Shown here: piece by piece, positions 38,060-49,077 of the stretch | Layout: each line of letters begins with the position of its first letter | Position numbering within the stretch: the stretch's first letter is position 1 | Source of the DNA: Sinonovacula constricta | Taxonomy: Eukaryota; Mollusca; Bivalvia; Cardiida; Solecurtidae | Direction of reading: 5' to 3' | Assembly (NCBI GenBank): GCA_007844125.1 | Contig: CM017558.1 | Coordinates: 50,481,831-50,545,830, forward strand | Length of the DNA: 64,000 bases | Position numbers and translations under genes: made by a program | The notes under the pieces: model-generated | The model's input: only the letters and a program-made list of their open reading frames with translations | The model's database searches: none | What the model was told of the DNA's origin: nothing

Positions 38060-39795
38060 GTATGAGATGTTTTTGTGTGGACTGGTTCCACCGTAATTCA
38101 ACATTGGGGATGATGCCCATGACAGTGTGATGAAGCGATAAGTCTACTGATGGTTGCAATGCCAGTCCAAACTTTCTTCCATTATCAGAACAATAGGCAT
38201 TGGACAGCTGTGAGTATTTTTGTATCAGAAAATAAAATAAAATATAACTGTCAAATGTTAATGTGGCATGAACTACAGACGACATAAAAGTTCAAGAAAA
38301 AGTTGATGCAGAGCATCAAATTTGCCAGAAACAATGTATCAGAAAGCTAAACAAATGCTATTTAGCTTTTAGAAATAGATGATGAGACATTTTTTGCATA
38401 AGACCATGAGGAACAATATTGAAAGCTACAGATACAATTAAAATTTCAGACAGCTGGTTCTATCAAATTAAGTTAAAGTGACAGATTCAGTTGAATGATT
38501 TTAGATCACTTGCAATCACTTCCTGGGGCTTTGATCAAAACCATGCATCAAGTACCATTGATGAAGTTCAAGGATGGGTATTTATCAGTCTCCGTCCAAG
38601 ATCTAGAGGGGACAATATCCAGTAAGTGACCATTAACTACAGTCAATGCCAATATAATCAAAGTATACCATATCTGTACATAACCATAGGGGTGTCAAAG
38701 AGCATGAAACAGAAGCTCGATTCAAAATTCACTAGGGTATATCATATGCAGATGAACATTTATCAAGGGAACAGTTGTACCGAATTTGTATGGTATTTTG
38801 ATGAAATCTTGCATATCTTTATAGAGATGGGGTAAATTTGTGATGGATGAAATATGACTCTGGTCATAATTGTATTTCCATAGAGATTTCTGGCACTTCA
38901 CTATAGAAGGTACATTTAGTCCCAAACGATATGCACACTACCCCACCCATGCATCACTGTCAAGTCTGACCTTCCAATGGCACAAGTGAATTGTGGGTAG
39001 AAATGTCACTGACCAATCAAATAGCAGGAGAGATAAAAATAATAAATGATGTTTCACGGCAAGGTAATAATCCTCGCAGTATGAGTAATTTACTGTTGTC
39101 TAAACTAACGTTACGTTTGCCTTGAAAATGGCATTCTTATTTTGAACCCATAATGAATGCAATTCTGAGAATATTCATTATTCAAACACAACATTAAAAT
39201 GACCATGGTTAAATAGTAAAAATAATGACATTAGCTCTTAAGATTTAGCAAGTAAATGAAAATGAGTTTTTTTTCTTAAATTTCAAAAGCTAGCATGTAA
39301 CATTTTGTACTACCCATGGAACTCAAAAATGTTTCAATTCTGCCTATACCTGGAAGGAAAAAAGTTGTTATCTTATTGTAGAAGATCAGACAATTATAAC
39401 ATTGCTATCACCACAAAAAATGTATAAGCTTCACATAGTGGTGTTTCAATCACAAGGTGGCAACAAGTATCAGGAAAAGAAAGTAACCAAATAAATGGAT
39501 GTATACCTGGTTTTGTTGTCAACAACAGAAAGATTTTTTTTTTTAAAACACACAGGACAAAAAAAATGGAGAAATTTTTTAATTGCTTTTCTAACAATTA
39601 TGAAAATTTGTCACGATTCAACATCACAATAAATAAAGTCCAAATTAGGCGATTAAAAAAATAATAATAAATTATAAAATAGATGTTTTGTTGTAAAAAA
39701 ATGATGAAAGTTCTAACACATAATTTTCATTGCCCTGTGAATTTTTTTCATGTAAGCACATGTATCAAAGTATATTCAAGGGAGGACAGTCCTAC
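38060..39795. other. Noncoding DNA left of the NAXD exon
   Basis: No splice-supported exon recognised. Short minus-strand frames (38055-38285, 38722-38925) have no known domain. Confidence 0.45.
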
Positions 39796-39922
39796 CAGAT
39801 GTGGGCTGGGTCCCCACTGTACTGCTGCTGGGCCCAGTATGTAAATGTCCCCATTGTACCTGACAAAAGGTCCCCTTGACCTCCACATCGTCTTGGACCT
39901 CCCTGGCTGCTGCATACTAGCA
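39796..39922 (-). CDS. NAXD: NAD(P)H-hydrate dehydratase, exon with catalytic GGQGD motif
   Basis: On the minus strand a tract ending in ctgttcccag gives a 3' splice site. The 127-bp exon begins in phase 1, completing the codon opened by the exon at 57643-57763. It encodes [19 protein letters not shown], then [20 protein letters not shown]. The [10 protein letters not shown] block is the nucleotide-binding and catalytic signature of the ribokinase-like NAD(P)HX dehydratases; its Asp is the expected catalytic base. The reading frame meets TAG if not spliced; a gtagga donor just before it ends the exon after CATCTG. An earlier donor (TTGTCAG/gtacaa) is possible but would drop conserved residues. 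The enzyme uses ATP to turn damaged NAD(P)H hydrate back into NAD(P)H. The next exon was not found. Confidence 0.9.
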
Positions 39923-42716
39923 CTGGGAACAGATAAAAAAAAAATACAGAAAATAATAAACTTCATGCTAGAAAGCCATTATTCCAAATAACTGCCATAA
40001 TTTACTGTCAATAGTACTAGATACCTTTTTATCATCAGTAAATACCATGTACATTTCAAAAGAACAATGATAACTTTCATGTAAAATCATAACTGTCATA
40101 AAACAAATTTAATTAAATACCTAACTGTTTACAGTAAATAACTTTCAGCAAATATCCAATAATTTTTAATAAATAATTTTCGGGTGAACCCATACAATTT
40201 TAAAATTCCATATGATATTGGCTATGACCTTATAAAGGTCAGTAAATTACATAAATTTCTCAGTCAACACCATATAACTTTCAGAAAATACTATTAAAGA
40301 ATCAGTACATAAAACAAAGTTATAAGGAAATACTACATTATTTCATTACATACCATATAGTTTTCATTAAACTCTATATAATTTGTAAATTTGTAAAGAT
40401 TACTTTATACTTTTTTATAAATACAATCTAATGACTGTAAGATTAGTAAATACAACATTACTTACATAATTTAAGCAAATAAAATATAATTTTTATAATT
40501 TTAGTTTATATAATTTATATTTTTTAGGTTTTATGCAATACTAAAATCTTTGAATTAGCAGATTCCATCCTGAAAAAGTGTTGCACATATATGAAACCAT
40601 TGACATGTGGTACAAATTCCCCAATACCTGGCATTTTGTAGTAAATTAAAATTATTTTTAAGCTTCTAGGAATGTTATGACTGATTAAGAAAGTCAGTTT
40701 AACAATACGCCCAATTAGAGGTTAACTCCAACAAACATTGAACTGTCAAATGCATTAAACTTAATAACAGTCCTTATAATGTGCAGTTTAATTGTTGATA
40801 CTGTGTATTGTCATGTTATGTGTATAACCCAATTAAAAAGTGATGTGTAATATGATAAGATATCATGAAAGAAACTCTGCAATATATGTTTAGTAATCTT
40901 TCACTGAACTGTCATTTTGATACAAAGAATGACCAAATTCAGTATTTTTTGTCAAAAGATATATAAACTGTTATAAAGAAAATTAAAATATGTGAAACGA
41001 CTGACCAGAAATGCTCTGTAACCAATACTACATTTGTCGGAGTTGATAAATGAAAAATAAATGGCCATGTGAAACAAAACTTGAAAAAAATATTGGGGGG
41101 CATAGTCCTTGATCAATCAACTGTGGCTAAAAGCCAGTTTAACACGTTTTGTTATAAAAGCTTTATAAATATTCTCAGGACAAAAAAATGAGCCCAATCA
41201 AGTAAACACATGATTCATCTTTTTTGTCTCAATTCTGATATTTTCTCTCTTTATTCTTTTGACCTTAAAGCAAAAAGTATGAACACCCAATCACGATACT
41301 ACATATGATTATGTACATCAGACCAGACCAATTATTTGTTCAATCGTAGAATATGAAATAGTGTGTGTTACCTCAGTGACATTGTTGATTGCAGCTGTTG
41401 GCCATTGTTGACCATTGTTGTTACCATGATCCGGTTTCTACTTGACATAACATGGTTGTCATTATTGTCTTTTTGTCATTGTAATATGGGAATAAAATGA
41501 AAAGAAAGCTTATTGTTATTGGATATATATTATATAAAATTGCATGTAATCATCATTATTTACTACAAAATAGAAAACTTCGCTTTTCATTGTAGAAAAC
41601 TAATGTGACAAATAACTTTTTTACTAGATAAAAGGATGATAATGCTTAGGTGGTAGTATGGTGGAAGGTTGTGATGCGTAGCAGGTAGATACTGATTTTC
41701 TGACCAAACAGCCTTATTTACCCTCGCCTTTCACCTTTCAGCTTATGGCTAGCAACTAATTTGCCTATCAAATATACAGGACTTTACTTAATTTACTCAA
41801 TATTGTGGCAACACCAAACAGTGAACAATGTGCTTATTGTTTGTCGCAAACATGTTGCCGTGCCAATTAGCCAAGCTGATGTCAGAAAGCAAGCTGAACT
41901 GCTTTCACACACAGAGGTGTGAAAATATGGCAGTGGGTTTCGGTATTCCTAAAGGTGTCACTTAATAAACTGCATAATTGGTTAAGGGACCACAATAATC
42001 AACTGATTGAGTGTAGTATTCCAAAGAATCACGATCCGAAGTATCATAACATTTTCTACATATGATATATAGAAATACTGACAGGACCAGCAAATGTATC
42101 TGTAGTAACCTGTACATTCGTTCGATTGTGATTCGAGTATTGTGATTGGACTGTATACAGCAATAAGGTAAGACCTTAGAATAGCAGTATCTTTATGTCT
42201 TTAACTCAAGTTTTGGCTCTCATGTTTGAGAAGTTAATGTTGCAGATTTTCTCATTTTTGCCCTTACTGCCATTTTTCCAGATTAAAAAATGCTAGCTTC
42301 CAAAACAATAGTCGTTCTTTGTTGGTGTCTGTCTCTTTCAATAACTACTGCAAGTAACCAGTAGAGAATGGTACAACATCAAACCACAGACTTCCCCACA
42401 TAAAATAATAAAAGTGAATTTTTTCTAGTTTTTATTTCTCTATCTGACTTAACTACACAGACATTGATACAAATAATACATTTATCCACATAAAAATGTC
42501 AATAATTTCTAGTTTTATTTCTCTCTCTATTGCTAGCTATTTTTTATTCCTTAGTCCTGACAGCAAATTGCGTATGTCTCCAGAATTAGCAACATATTTT
42601 AAATAAGTCAGGAGTTTCTAGCGTCTGAACCTCATTGCATATGTACAAACATGTAATTGGCAAACAATTCTATTTACCATGAGTTTACAAACATTCAATT
42701 TGAATATCTCAAATTA

Positions 42717-43045
42717 AATAAGCCCAGGCAAATACTGTACATCCATATCCAACCTGCTCCCACAGAAACCTGTCAGTTTCAGGGCCAGTAAGTTTTGTTG
42801 CAGAATCTAGTGTTGCCACTCATGGCCCAGTTGATTGTGGCAGACTCATATCTTCTTGGCCCAACATCACTTTGGTTCAAGTTCCAGTCAAGGCAGAAAC
42901 ATTTCAGTGAAAAGGTTATCTAGCTGACCTGTAGAAGCTAATGGTACTTTGTTGGTTCAGTGCATTTCTACCACCAAATTAGCTCTATACTGAGCATAAT
43001 TGTGTTGCGGTGATATTATATGTTACAAGAATACAACAAATCAAA
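42717..43045 (+). mobile_element. SINE family 2 copy, with MITE fragment at its left
   Basis: Contains actcatggcccagttgattg, tttggttcaagttccagt (worn box B), ttatctagctgacctgtag and tgtgttgcggtgatattat in the order of the 20321 copy. Bases 42717-42800 (cccaggcaaatactgtacat, ctgctcccacagaaacctg) are a foldback MITE fragment. Confidence 0.65.
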
Positions 43046-44176
43046 CCGTCTATCAATTTTTTTAGTAACTCTTTTTTGAATTGTCAGCAAAATAAAACAA
43101 AATGTTTAATAACAAATGTAGCAGAATACGGCTAAATCTTTTGTCAAAGGAAAAATCAGTAAAACTTACCAGACATTCTAATGATATATTTTCAGACAAA
43201 AATTGACAAAAGTACCCAAAAATGTTTAAAAAATAATTTCATGTAGCACTAATTTAAGAATTATTGAAGCAATTCAATTTGCAATGGAAATTTAAGTCTC
43301 CTGAAAAAACAAAGATTAGATTACCAGCAGTAGATTTTAAATGTGGTTCTAAATTAGGTTAGAAAATACAATATTATACTAATTGACAAAAAATAGAAAA
43401 ATTACCATTTATTTATTTCTATGCAAGACATTTAAAATGGTTAGATACTTTTAGTTGTTGTTTTTTTAAATTTATTTTAAAACCAAGTTAAAAAATTCCT
43501 TGCACTTCTCTGAACCTGTTAAAAAATTAAATTTATTGCATCACAAAATATATAAAAATGTTAAAGTCTACCCACATGTAAGGAAGACTTTATACATGTG
43601 AGAAAATGTTAGATAAAAGAAACTATTTTGTTTGCAAAAAAATAGTTCTATGCTATTCATTTATGACAAAAAAAATTCTCACCATTAATATAACTACAAA
43701 GTATTTTAACTTTTCATTAGAATTAGTTACTTATAAACTGTAGATTTTAAGTTTAATCTTGAAGGTGGTATCGAACTGACCACTCATATTAACTAAATCA
43801 TTATACAGGTATATCTTTATACATGTAACCATAGCAAGCTGATTGTCTTTGAGTTTTGGGGAATATCTGATCATAATAGCATGTCTTGCTTTAATTGTGA
43901 CCATTTTTGAACTGAAATAATAAAAGAAAGTGAGTATTGAGAAATTGACCAGTCTGTCCTTTCATAATTTTCTTATCTAGTTTTAAACACAAAAGGAATT
44001 GCCCCTAAATGTATAATTCAAATTTTACTGAAAACCTTACTTAACAGAAATTTGCAACCCAATTATATTTATTCGGCACTATACAGTAGCAGAAAAAAAG
44101 GATATAATTGAATTTTCAAATGTGCTTGCAGCAAGTCATGGTGGCTGGTTCTAAATTATCTAACCATACAGTATAT

Positions 44177-44204
44177 CGTCGCTTTTATTCGAAAACCTTG
44201 TATA
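44177..44204 (+). repeat. Left terminal inverted repeat
   Basis: Starts cgtcgcttttattcgaaaac and ends ccttgtata. It is the reverse complement of 49050-49077 with one mismatch (ccttg against cctcg). Similarity stops sharply after these 28 bases. Confidence 0.95.
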
Positions 44205-44747
44205 ACGTGTTTGGCGCGAAAACTTTTATGCGTGCATTAAATCGGCAGGTCTCAGCTACATGTTCTGCGAAAATGCCGGATACGATAGCCAATTGGAGTG
44301 ATGCAAAATGAGCATGTGACAAAATCTTGGAATACAATTGGACGAATTATTTTATGTGCGAAAATCTCGTAAAAGTTACTTTCGGTTATGACCAGTTGAA
44401 TTATGTTGTGATGATGGAATTTAAATAAATGTGTGAGTACAACACCTTTTTCTTTGTTCGAAACATATAAAACTCTGCTAAAAGACACTATTGTCGTTTG
44501 TTATAAGCAGCCAATCATCCTTTTTATTGAAAAACAAAATATGACTATACTCATGGTGTTTTGTTTACATTTTGTCAGTATCACCATGTCATCTAGTACG
44601 TCTCGTTTGGATGTTTTTTACGTGTTTGTGATAGTTTGTAATATAATTAACTTCAAAAGATCGAAAATGGTTTGTTGATAACTGATTTACCATGAATAAA
44701 AAATGATACGTGTTTTTCTCATATATGACGGCACCGTCTTGGTCTAT

Positions 44748-44768
44748 TATACGAGATTTTCGAATTAA
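44748..44768 (-). repeat. Internal inverted copy of the transposon terminus
   Basis: Matches the right terminal repeat (49050-49070) at 19 of 21 bases, in the same orientation as the right end. With the left terminus it bounds a 592-bp segment (44177-44768). A further direct motif, cgaaaatctcgta, lies at about 44359. These may be subterminal transposase-binding sites or traces of an internal rearrangement. Confidence 0.75.
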
Positions 44769-45107
44769 GATTTGAGTTTCTGCAGCCAGCTTTTACAAGC
44801 AAAAACAAAGTACAGATATTTTCTGCATTGGCATACGTTATCAAAATGCTTCTGTTCGTTTTCTTTAAAGCTAATATTTCCTGCAAATGTTCAAACAAAA
44901 AAGAAGGGATAGTCTTACAGAAATACGGTTGCACCCAAAATCGTGTTCGGGATATCATTCTATAGCTAGAGTTGTTTCACATCAGCCACTCCCTACGATA
45001 ACATACCTTCGAAATGTTTGTGAGTTTCCGACAAAATTTAATGTTTTCCTTTTAATGCACCGAGAACCCATGACTTGAATTAAGATCAGTAAACTGCTTT
45101 TTGATAC

Positions 45108-45223
45108 AGTAGAGGTCCTCTGTGATTTACTAGGCAGCAGTGTTGGCCTGGATTAGCCTATGCGGTTACGCAAGCTGATCTGGGCCAACACTGGTCGCAA
45201 AAGTCTTTCTGTGTGCCTCTACT
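45108..45223. repeat. Nested palindromic MITE inside the transposon
   Basis: Ends agtagagg (45108-45115) and cctctact (45216-45223) are inverted. Inner arms cagtgttggcc and ggccaacactg also pair, giving a 116-bp foldback. It lies just before the splice acceptor of the transposon gene, so probably in an intron. Confidence 0.75.
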
Positions 45224-45240
45224 CATTTGTCTAAATCAGC

Positions 45241-45254
45241 ATTTTCTATTGCAG
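45241..45254 (+). other. Predicted 3' splice site of the transposon gene
   Basis: The tract attttctattgcag ends at 45254, three bases before the ATG at 45258. It suggests the PHD ORF starts soon after a 5'-UTR intron. The donor was not located. Confidence 0.5.
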
Positions 45255-45257
45255 GTA

Positions 45258-45509
45258 ATGTCCCAATCTTCTGACTCCGGCCCGGATGACGCTTGGATCT
45301 GCGATATATGCAAGCAACGTCCTGAAAACAGTTTACAACTTGAGAAACAACTGCTTCCAGGAGATGAAGTGTTTCTAAAGGACTCTAATGGTGACATTTG
45401 GCTGTTCTGTTGGGGTTGTCGATTCCGTTTTCATATGAAGTGTGTTTGTGAATCACCAAAGGATATCATTGGGCGATATTTCTGCTGCTTTTGTGAAGAT
45501 GTCCAATAA
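45258..45509 (+). CDS. PHD-finger-like protein of the DNA transposon
   Basis: The frame opens at 45213, but the ATG at 45258, directly after the predicted acceptor, is the likelier start, giving 83 residues. The cysteine-histidine pattern is C-x2-C (CDIC), a 32-residue loop, C-x2-C (CWGC), x4, H-x2-C (HMKC), x13, C-x2-C (CCFC). This is the C4HC3 order of a PHD finger, with a longer first loop than usual. PHD fingers read histone H3 tails in chromatin proteins and are known in several transposons, where they may guide integration; the role here is inferred. It lies 249 bp upstream of the transposase ORF and could be a separate product or be spliced to it. Confidence 0.7.
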   Translation: MSQSSDSGPDDAWICDICKQRPENSLQLEKQLLPGDEVFLKDSNGDIWLFCWGCRFRFHMKCVCESPKDIIGRYFCCFCEDVQ

Positions 45510-45744
45510 ATGGCTAAGAAGTAACAATGACATGCGTTTGAGCAATAAAACGATAAATATGTGTAAACTTATCGCAAATCGAGAACAAGGACATAATACA
45601 TCAAGGGGAACACATTTCAATTTCTTGCAAAATACTTATTACACATTGTACAAAGTAACAACGCCGAGATACGTTTTCGTTGACAAAACCAATGATAGAC
45701 TTGTTGAAATGAAATTCCATCCCAATTGTGTAAACGGGTGCTAA
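45499..45744 (+). CDS. Small ORF between PHD ORF and transposase
   Basis: Starting at the ATG at 45499, it overlaps the end of the PHD ORF by 11 bases in another frame and encodes 81 residues, including KVTTPRYVFVDKTNDRLVEM. It ends 13 bases before the transposase ATG. No domain is recognised. It may be a genuine accessory protein of the element, an exon fragment, or chance; the close packing is the only support. Confidence 0.35.
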   Translation: MSNKWLRSNNDMRLSNKTINMCKLIANREQGHNTSRGTHFNFLQNTYYTLYKVTTPRYVFVDKTNDRLVEMKFHPNCVNGC

Positions 45745-45757
45745 ATAAAGATTCATT

Positions 45758-47926
45758 ATGTCATCTCGAGGTAAACTTTTAGTGCAGCTGGCACTCCAGA
45801 AAAGAGAACAGGCGATTTCAAGTGAAGAAACAAACAATAATAGTTACACTAAAAATGCAAATTGTTCTAGTGAGTCTAGTGCTGACGTTTACCGATTACA
45901 AGGTTCATCAATAATTAATGTTCAAAATATGTTGAGATGTGATGAAAGTATGAGCGAGGATGATAACTACTCTGACGACAAAGATAGTGATGCCAACACA
46001 ATTGAAGAAACTGAAAGAAACGGTCGATACAAGGATGAGACTACATTCAGTGACGACAGTTATCCTTCAGACGATTCATTGAAAGATCCAGATTGGAATT
46101 TTAAAGCAGAACTAAAACAAAATAGACTTTCATCTGAGTCCGATGATTCAAGCGCGCAGTCAAATGAAAAAGTGAGAAGAATGAAAAAGGTTAAAAGAAG
46201 TGTTCCACAGTCACATTTAACAAATAACAGCCAAGCAAGATTTGAAATTCAGATGGATCAGACAATTAAGAACACCGAGGCTGAGGATTTGAATTTAAAT
46301 AATGTGATAATCATAGGTAGAAAACACGTTGAGGCAACGATACATCACGAAGAAGAGGTGACAACAGAAATAGAACAGTCTATAAATGTGATGGTTCAGA
46401 ATACTGAAAATAATGTCGCCGAAAATAATTTAAACAAGACGACAGAAAATCAAGTTGAGATACCAATATACCATGAAGAGGAGATTTTAACAGAATTAGA
46501 ACAGCCAAATAATGATATGGTTCAAAATACTTATAACAATATCCATGTGGGTGAAGTAAGCAAGACGACTGGAAATCAAAATGAAATCATGGCGATTAAT
46601 GAAGAAACCACAATAACTGAACAAGAACAGTCCAATGATAGTAAAATGAAAACTCCAAAAGCAAAGAAAGGAATGGCAAATCCAGATACATGGAGTAAGA
46701 ATCTAAACAAGAAGCTGCGAATGGAGGGAAAGGCATATAAAGGTGTCAAAAAAGTAAATGGCAAGAAAACCCATTGCGCTGATAAAACAGAAAGAATACA
46801 GGGCCAACGGAACTGCTCCAAACGGTGCAAAAGTAAACGAAAGTGTTTTGATATAAGTGATTCCTTTCGACAAGAAATTTTCCAAGGATTCTGGAACAGA
46901 ATGGATTGGAGAGAAAAGCAATGCTATGTTGCAAGTCTAGTAAACAAATGTGAAGTGCAGAAAAGCCAAGAGGGTAGCAGAAGGAAATTCACATATAGAT
47001 ACCATTTCAGAGTCGGAGAGAACAAGCTTCCTGTCTGTAAGGATTTATTCCTGTCGACCCTTGGAATAGGAGAGTATACCGTTTATGAGTGGCTGAAGAA
47101 GACAGACGAGCATGGTTTACCAAAAAAGATCGAACGGGCGAGTTCAGTGACAGAAGAGAGTGCTGAGGTTAAATTTGCTAGAGAGTTCTTTGAGTTGCTC
47201 CCTAAGATGCCATTGCATTATTGTCGATCCACGTCATCCAAGGTGTACCTTGAGCCGGTTTTCACATCATTTGCAGATCTATATCGAGTATACAGTGAAC
47301 ACTGCGTTGAAAAAGAACAAAGCAGGGTTGGAAGATTGGTTTTACAGAGAATATTTGATCAGATGAACTTGTCTCTGTTTAAACCAAAGAAAGATCAATG
47401 TGACGTTTGCGTCGGATACGAAACAAAAAATGTAAACGAAGAAGAATACACAAATCACATACGGCGAAAAGATGGGGCAAGAGCTGAAAAAGAAAAAGAC
47501 AAAAAGAGAGCAATAGAATCTGATACAGTGAAAGTGTTAACTATGGATGTCCAGTCAGTCTTATTGTCTCCAAAAGTAGAAGCTAGTGCAATGTACTATA
47601 AAACGAAACTATCGTGTCACAATTTTACACTCTATGATATGAAAACTAAAGATGTAAAATGTTACTTTTGGCACGAGGGCGAGGGTGGTTTAACGGCAAG
47701 TTCGTTTTCCTCATGCCTCAATAACCATATTGAATCCATTATTAAGCCAGAAACTGAAGAGATTGTGCTATTAAGTGATGGTTGTGGTTACCAGAATCGA
47801 AACGCGACATTGTCAAATACATTGTTAAGACTCGCAGTAAAATATAAAGTAACAATGACACAGAAGTTCTTGGAGAAAGGACATACTCAGATGATAGTGG
47901 ATAGTGTCCACAGTACTATTGAATGA
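45758..47926 (+). CDS. DDE-type transposase, stop right after catalytic Glu
   Basis: Encodes 722 residues. Residues 1-310 are acidic and low in complexity, with a SDDSLKDPDW motif (~104-113), a basic stretch (~140-147) and three imperfect ~45-residue repeats (~187-290). Residues 340-363 carry four cysteines (C340, C353, C357, C363) and basic runs, likely DNA binding. The conserved core includes FWNRMDWREKQCY (378-390), VCKDLFLSTLGIGEY (426-440) and a C548-x2-C551...H567 cluster. The catalytic triad candidates are D597 (TMDVQ), D674 (LLSDGCGYQNRN) and E722 (VDSVHSTIE), with GHTQM at 708-712. The protein would act in the nucleus on the terminal repeats. TGA at 47924 follows E722 directly, yet the frame remains protein-like beyond it, so this copy is probably defective. 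It resembles transposases common in invertebrates; the exact superfamily is not settled. Confidence 0.88.
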   Translation: MSSRGKLLVQLALQKREQAISSEETNNNSYTKNANCSSESSADVYRLQGSSIINVQNMLRCDESMSEDDNYSDDKDSDANTIEETERNGRYKDETTFSDDSYPSDDSLKDPDWNFKAELKQNRLSSESDDSSAQSNEKVRRMKKVKRSVPQSHLTNNSQARFEIQMDQTIKNTEAEDLNLNNVIIIGRKHVEATIHHEEEVTTEIEQSINVMVQNTENNVAENNLNKTTENQVEIPIYHEEEILTELEQPNNDMVQNTYNNIHVGEVSKTTGNQNEIMAINEETTITEQEQSNDSKMKTPKAKKGMANPDTWSKNLNKKLRMEGKAYKGVKKVNGKKTHCADKTERIQGQRNCSKRCKSKRKCFDISDSFRQEIFQGFWNRMDWREKQCYVASLVNKCEVQKSQEGSRRKFTYRYHFRVGENKLPVCKDLFLSTLGIGEYTVYEWLKKTDEHGLPKKIERASSVTEESAEVKFAREFFELLPKMPLHYCRSTSSKVYLEPVFTSFADLYRVYSEHCVEKEQSRVGRLVLQRIFDQMNLSLFKPKKDQCDVCVGYETKNVNEEEYTNHIRRKDGARAEKEKDKKRAIESDTVKVLTMDVQSVLLSPKVEASAMYYKTKLSCHNFTLYDMKTKDVKCYFWHEGEGGLTASSFSSCLNNHIESIIKPETEEIVLLSDGCGYQNRNATLSNTLLRLAVKYKVTMTQKFLEKGHTQMIVDSVHSTIE

Positions 47927-48046
47927 TGCATCAATCGCAGACCAATTTACTCGCCCTCAAACTATGTAGAACTGTTTAGGTTTGCCCGTGCCAAACAACC
48001 AAGCTGTTGCACTGTTTGCAATTCCAATAAACCATTTTTGGTGTAA
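47927..48046 (+). pseudogene. Stranded C-terminal part of the transposase
   Basis: After the TGA the same frame continues 39 codons to TAA at 48044-48046, reading NRRPIYSPSNYVELFRFA and then RAKQPSCC. This looks like the conserved sequence expected after the catalytic Glu. The last codons run into the duplicated 3' region starting near 47998, so the original C terminus may be lost. Confidence 0.65.
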
Positions 48047-48470
48047 CCATGTGACAACTAAGATGTGACTGTGGCAACATGCTTTATAGTCATGTTTATT
48101 TTGCTGGTTAATTCAAAGTTATGTATTACAATCATGATCTTTTAGTTCACGTTTATTTCTGAAACGTTTAAGGTTTTACGATTGTATGACCAAGTTCACT
48201 ATTATTACATATCACGCAGTTTAGAACTGAATTAAACATCTTGTTAGTGAGACTGTTGCACTGTTTGCAATTCTGTTACACTTATTTCCGGTGTGACAAA
48301 GTGACAACTGAGATATTACTGTGGAAGGATTGTTGACAAACAATGTTTTATTCTGCTGGTTTATTCAACATAATTAACACAATGTTTTATTTCACGTTTA
48401 TTCATGAATTGCGATTTTATGTTGACCAAGTTCTCTTGTTCATTATTATTTCACATTGCTGCTGAGCCCG
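47998..48470. repeat. Diverged ~250-bp tandem duplication in the transposon 3' region
   Basis: The phrase ctgttgcactgtttgcaatt occurs at about 48003 and 48251. The matches ggtgtaaccatgtgacaact / ggtgtgacaaagtgacaact and ttttgctggttaattca / ttctgctggtttattca follow in order. The two copies are clearly diverged, more than the terminal repeats are. Confidence 0.8.
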
Positions 48471-48699
48471 CAATTTGTTTATCTGTAAAAAAGGTATAGG
48501 AATACCTGTACAATATTAATGACATCTTTTATGATCTCTTTTGTAACGATGTTTGGAAATATAAGTTTTTCCGTGCTATATTACTGTAATTAATATCATC
48601 ATAATCATTAGTACACATATGTCATGCTTGTACAACTATCATAAATGCATATAAACAAAGCTGACCTTACCCACTGCTGTATGCACGTGTCTGTTTTTT

Positions 48700-48705
48700 A
48701 ATAAA
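48700..48705 (+). terminator. Candidate polyadenylation signal of the transposon
   Basis: An AATAAA lies 773 bp after the transposase stop. Another at 48026-48031 overlaps the stranded coding tail. Either could serve; downstream elements are not distinctive. Confidence 0.3.
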
Positions 48706-49049
48706 CGCGTTTACCCAGACAAACGAGCTCTATTTGTATGCATTAACATTAGTGAATATTATATCACTTATGCGAAGATCACGTATAATCGTGTTCTTCT
48801 GATTTCAGACCTGACCTAGACATGTTCTATTTTCAGGAACTACACGTATAATCAAAAACGCAAATATATATAACAGAGAAATCCTCGTAAGAGTCGATTT
48901 GGCACCGACGCTTGCGCAACTGAAGTGGCGTGTGGGCTTCTTAAAGGCTTGGTTAAAACAAATAAATTGTGATAAACATCATTTTAGTAACCCGTTGAAT
49001 ATTAAAATTATAAAGTTTTTTCATTCTACTGAAGAGTGAGCACAATGGA

Positions 49050-49077
49050 TATACGAGGTTTTCGAATAAAAGCGACG
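49050..49077 (-). repeat. Right terminal inverted repeat
   Basis: Reads tatacgaggttttcgaataa then aagcgacg, the reverse complement of 44177-44204 with one mismatch, followed by ATAT. It marks the 3' end of the transposon. Confidence 0.95.

Noticed and set aside
39748..39966. Minus-strand 72-codon ORF with a signal-peptide-like start
   Set aside because: The NAXD exon here is read in another frame; the hydrophobic start comes from the intron's pyrimidine tract.
45601..46934. Minus-strand open frames opposite the transposase
   Set aside because: Shadows of the plus-strand coding sequence with no independent motifs.
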